DNA of 7,883 bases. It comes from Nitrosomonas sp. Its GTDB lineage: Bacteria; Pseudomonadota; Gammaproteobacteria; Burkholderiales; Nitrosomonadaceae. A model generated the notes under the pieces. The model was not told the DNA's origin and made no database searches. It was given only the letters and a program-made list of their open reading frames with translations. Position numbers and translations under genes: made by a program. Numbering within the stretch: the stretch's first letter is position 1; each line of letters begins with the position of its first letter. The stretch covers positions 1 through 7,883 of the forward strand of contig JAOULU010000069.1 in NCBI GenBank assembly GCA_029881855.1, given 5' to 3'. This document shows, in pieces, positions 6,307-7,883 of the stretch.

Positions 6307-7830
6307 CTATTTCTCTCCTACTTTTTGCTGAATGCGCACAATGACAAATTCCGCAGGCTTTAATGCCGCAAAGCCAACGATCACAATAACCTGACCGCGG
6401 TCTATATCAGCTTGAGTCATTGTGTCTCCCAAACCGCATCGCACAAAATAAGCCTCTTTAGCGGTTGCTCCTTGGAATGCACCTGAACGAAATAAACCAT
6501 CCATAAAGGAACCGATGTTGGCACGCAAAGATCCCCATAAAGGATGATCATTGGGCTCAAAAACTGCCCACTGAATACCATTAAAAATACTTTGTTCAAT
6601 AAATATCGCTGTACGTCGGACAGGCACATAACGCCATTCTGGGTCAGCACGTGTGCCAAGAGTACGGCTACCCCAAACCACTGCACCATAACCTGGTAAT
6701 TTTCGAATACAATTAACACCCATTGGATTCAATTGATCTTGTTCAAGATCTTCAACATTGAATTCCAATTCAGATACGCCAGATACACGTGTTTCTACAC
6801 CAGCAGGTGCTTTCCAAACACCACGTTTTCCATCTATTTTCGCCCACATACCTGCCGCAATTGCAGATGGGGGAATTGCCACTGTTTTATTAGCCAGTGG
6901 ATTGGTATCTTCGTTATACAGCGGATTTGCCATAAGTACCCACGGGTAATACAAGGCTGAATATGATGATGTGGGCAGGCCAGTAGTTGTTGAATCTAAC
7001 TCGGTATTTTGCGCAGGATCGACAATAACCATACATCTTTTATTTGATGAACAAAATTCTACAGTCGCATCAACAAAAGTAGTATCTGTTGAATCCTTAT
7101 TAGGTAGGACGATTATGCTAACATCTCGAAACTTGCGTAGTGTGTCAGAATAAAAGCTTGTGTAATTTCCTATCACTGGAGCATCAGCCACCCCGCTAAC
7201 ATCTGTAGACAAACTAACGCCATCGGATACTGTATTATCAGGACCAGAATCATCAGGTATGCTATTAGCAACTGAAATAGCCACCAGTGTAGATTCTCGT
7301 GGGACCCGTAATTCAACATAATTTTCACTGTCTGGATCCATCGACAGACCAACAAGCGATTCTTCAGCTTGGAAAGACCCATCAGTTGCTTGTGTGCCAA
7401 TCTCTAAATCAAATGTACGGGCTGTAACATCCGAATTAGCAATTTTTACAAATAAACTATTGGCCCAAGTACCCGCACTAGTCGCAGAAACTGTCATTAT
7501 TGGAATCACGGCTGTCTCATCTACTCGTTGCCCATCTATATCAACTGAGGCAGTCTTATGTCCTGATTTAGCAAGTCGACAAATATAAGCCGCTTTACCA
7601 CCATTAAGATAAAAAGCCATGACAGCCAAACCCATCGCATCACTTTCACTGTCGATTTGTCCAAACTCATTAATATAATCATCGAATTTACCAATTAGAA
7701 CGGGTTCACCGACTGGGCCGCGATTAGCTGCGCCTACAAAAGCAGTAACTGAAGTTGATACGCCCTCTATCGGTTTTGAACCACTTGGAATTTCTTCGAT
7801 ATATACGCCGGGGTGTAAATAACTAGGCAT
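6307..7830 (-). CDS. Contractile tail sheath protein
   Basis: A 507-residue protein. The start is ATG 7830-7828 with GGAG (7838-7841) 7 nt upstream. A TTG at 7845 would add MWRKL, but that stretch contains the Shine-Dalgarno itself, so it is rejected. The N-terminus MPSYLHPGVYIEEIPSGSKP then IEGVSTSVTAFVG is the standard sheath opening. The C-terminal half carries the conserved sheath core: YYPWVLMANPLY (294-305), PPSAIAAGMWAKID (320-333), CIRKLPGYGAVVWGSRTL (374-391), YVPVRRTAIFIEQS (401-414) and the final strand VIVIVGFAALKPAEFVIVRI (481-500), used for the handshake between neighbouring subunits. Residues about 85-235 are a more variable, Ser/Thr/Asp-rich outer domain. Sheath subunits contract to drive the tube through a target membrane (family knowledge). 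Only one sheath gene lies in the window, while PVC/Afp loci have three; others could sit upstream of 7883. It is the first gene of the visible operon. Confidence 0.97.
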   Translation of the reverse strand: MPSYLHPGVYIEEIPSGSKPIEGVSTSVTAFVGAANRGPVGEPVLIGKFDDYINEFGQIDSESDAMGLAVMAFYLNGGKAAYICRLAKSGHKTASVDIDGQRVDETAVIPIMTVSATSAGTWANSLFVKIANSDVTARTFDLEIGTQATDGSFQAEESLVGLSMDPDSENYVELRVPRESTLVAISVANSIPDDSGPDNTVSDGVSLSTDVSGVADAPVIGNYTSFYSDTLRKFRDVSIIVLPNKDSTDTTFVDATVEFCSSNKRCMVIVDPAQNTELDSTTTGLPTSSYSALYYPWVLMANPLYNEDTNPLANKTVAIPPSAIAAGMWAKIDGKRGVWKAPAGVETRVSGVSELEFNVEDLEQDQLNPMGVNCIRKLPGYGAVVWGSRTLGTRADPEWRYVPVRRTAIFIEQSIFNGIQWAVFEPNDHPLWGSLRANIGSFMDGLFRSGAFQGATAKEAYFVRCGLGDTMTQADIDRGQVIVIVGFAALKPAEFVIVRIQQKVGEK

Positions 7831-7856
7831 TAATTTTCTCCACAAGAAAGGTTTAC

Positions 7857-7882
7857 TCGTTTAAAACGAATTAATTTAAATT
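7857..7882 (-). promoter_or_regulatory. Paired palindromes upstream of the sheath gene (possible operator or promoter region)
   Basis: An odd palindrome TCGTTTAAAACGA (7857-7869, 6-bp arms around one base) is followed after 3 nt by the perfect 10-bp palindrome AATTTAAATT (7873-7882). They lie 27-52 nt before the sheath start codon on the minus strand, where a promoter or operator would be expected if the sheath is the first gene. The composition is very AT-rich, so the second palindrome may be chance. No convincing -35/-10 pair fits within the window; the rest would lie beyond the edge. Confidence 0.25.
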
Positions 7883-7883
7883 C

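Noticed and set aside
6417..6719. 100-codon minus-strand ORF inside the sheath gene
   Set aside because: It lies wholly in another frame of a strongly conserved sheath region and has no ribosome site or family features.
6733..7588. Several plus-strand ORFs of 60-75 codons opposite the sheath gene
   Set aside because: All lie antisense to the sheath and show no family motif or ribosome site.
7831..7845. TTG start for the sheath gene at 7845
   Set aside because: The extra residues MWRKL are encoded by the Shine-Dalgarno and spacer of the ATG at 7830, and sheath proteins normally begin just before the PGVYIEE motif.
1..7883. Prophage tail, R-type pyocin or T6SS instead of eCIS
   Set aside because: The DUF4255 cap and the AAA+ ATPase next to sheath and tube are eCIS markers, and no phage head, lysis or T6SS membrane-complex genes are present; flanks outside the window could still add information.
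1..7883. CRISPR arrays, tRNA or rRNA genes, insertion sequences
   Set aside because: No regularly spaced repeats, no cloverleaf-like segment, no transposase or terminal inverted repeats were seen on either strand.

Overview
The window is a stretch of one tightly packed operon, read entirely on the minus strand, that encodes the core of a phage-tail-like contractile injection system (an extracellular or cytoplasmic eCIS-type particle). In transcription order (high to low coordinates) the genes are: contractile sheath, inner tube (gp19-like), T4-type baseplate hub assembly chaperone with a four-cysteine zinc ribbon, a largely disordered 303-residue protein, a DUF4255/Pvc16-type cap protein, a Pvc15-type AAA+ ATPase, a 94-residue protein of unknown function, a CIS_tube (Pvc7-like) protein, a small LysM/gp53-like protein, and the first 72 codons of what is probably the baseplate hub/spike gene (gpD/VgrG-like). 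The last of these runs off the left edge.

The DUF4255 protein plus AAA+ ATPase next to sheath and tube is the signature that separates eCIS from prophage tails, R-type pyocins and T6SS. There are no capsid, terminase, portal, lysis or T6SS TssB/C/M genes here. Spike/PAAR, gp25, gp6/gp7-type baseplate wedges, tape measure, tail fibres and toxin cargo are not in the window and would be expected further left (downstream).

Layout: positions 7831-7883 are the upstream region of the sheath gene, with two small palindromes. Positions 7830-6307 are the sheath. Positions 6306-6151 are the only sizeable non-coding gap (156 bp), AT-rich, ending in a strong ribosome binding site for the tube. From 6150 to 1 the genes are packed with gaps of 1-18 bp or short overlaps (ATGA overlap between cap and ATPase, 11-bp overlap between the 94-residue protein and the CIS_tube protein), so they are almost certainly co-transcribed and translationally coupled.

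The sequence is AT-rich to the eye, uses ATG/GTG starts with Shine-Dalgarno sites, and looks bacterial. The sequence does not identify the genus. The tube and sheath resemble the T4-like eCIS lineage known from cyanobacteria, actinobacteria and various proteobacteria, but this placement is from memory.

The most unusual local feature is that the CIS_tube, LysM and hub reading frames all lie in the same frame and are separated only by single stop codons (TAA at 528-526 and TAG at 228-226). Pvc7-type proteins are commonly a fusion of the first two domains, so this looks like either a gene split or a possible readthrough arrangement.
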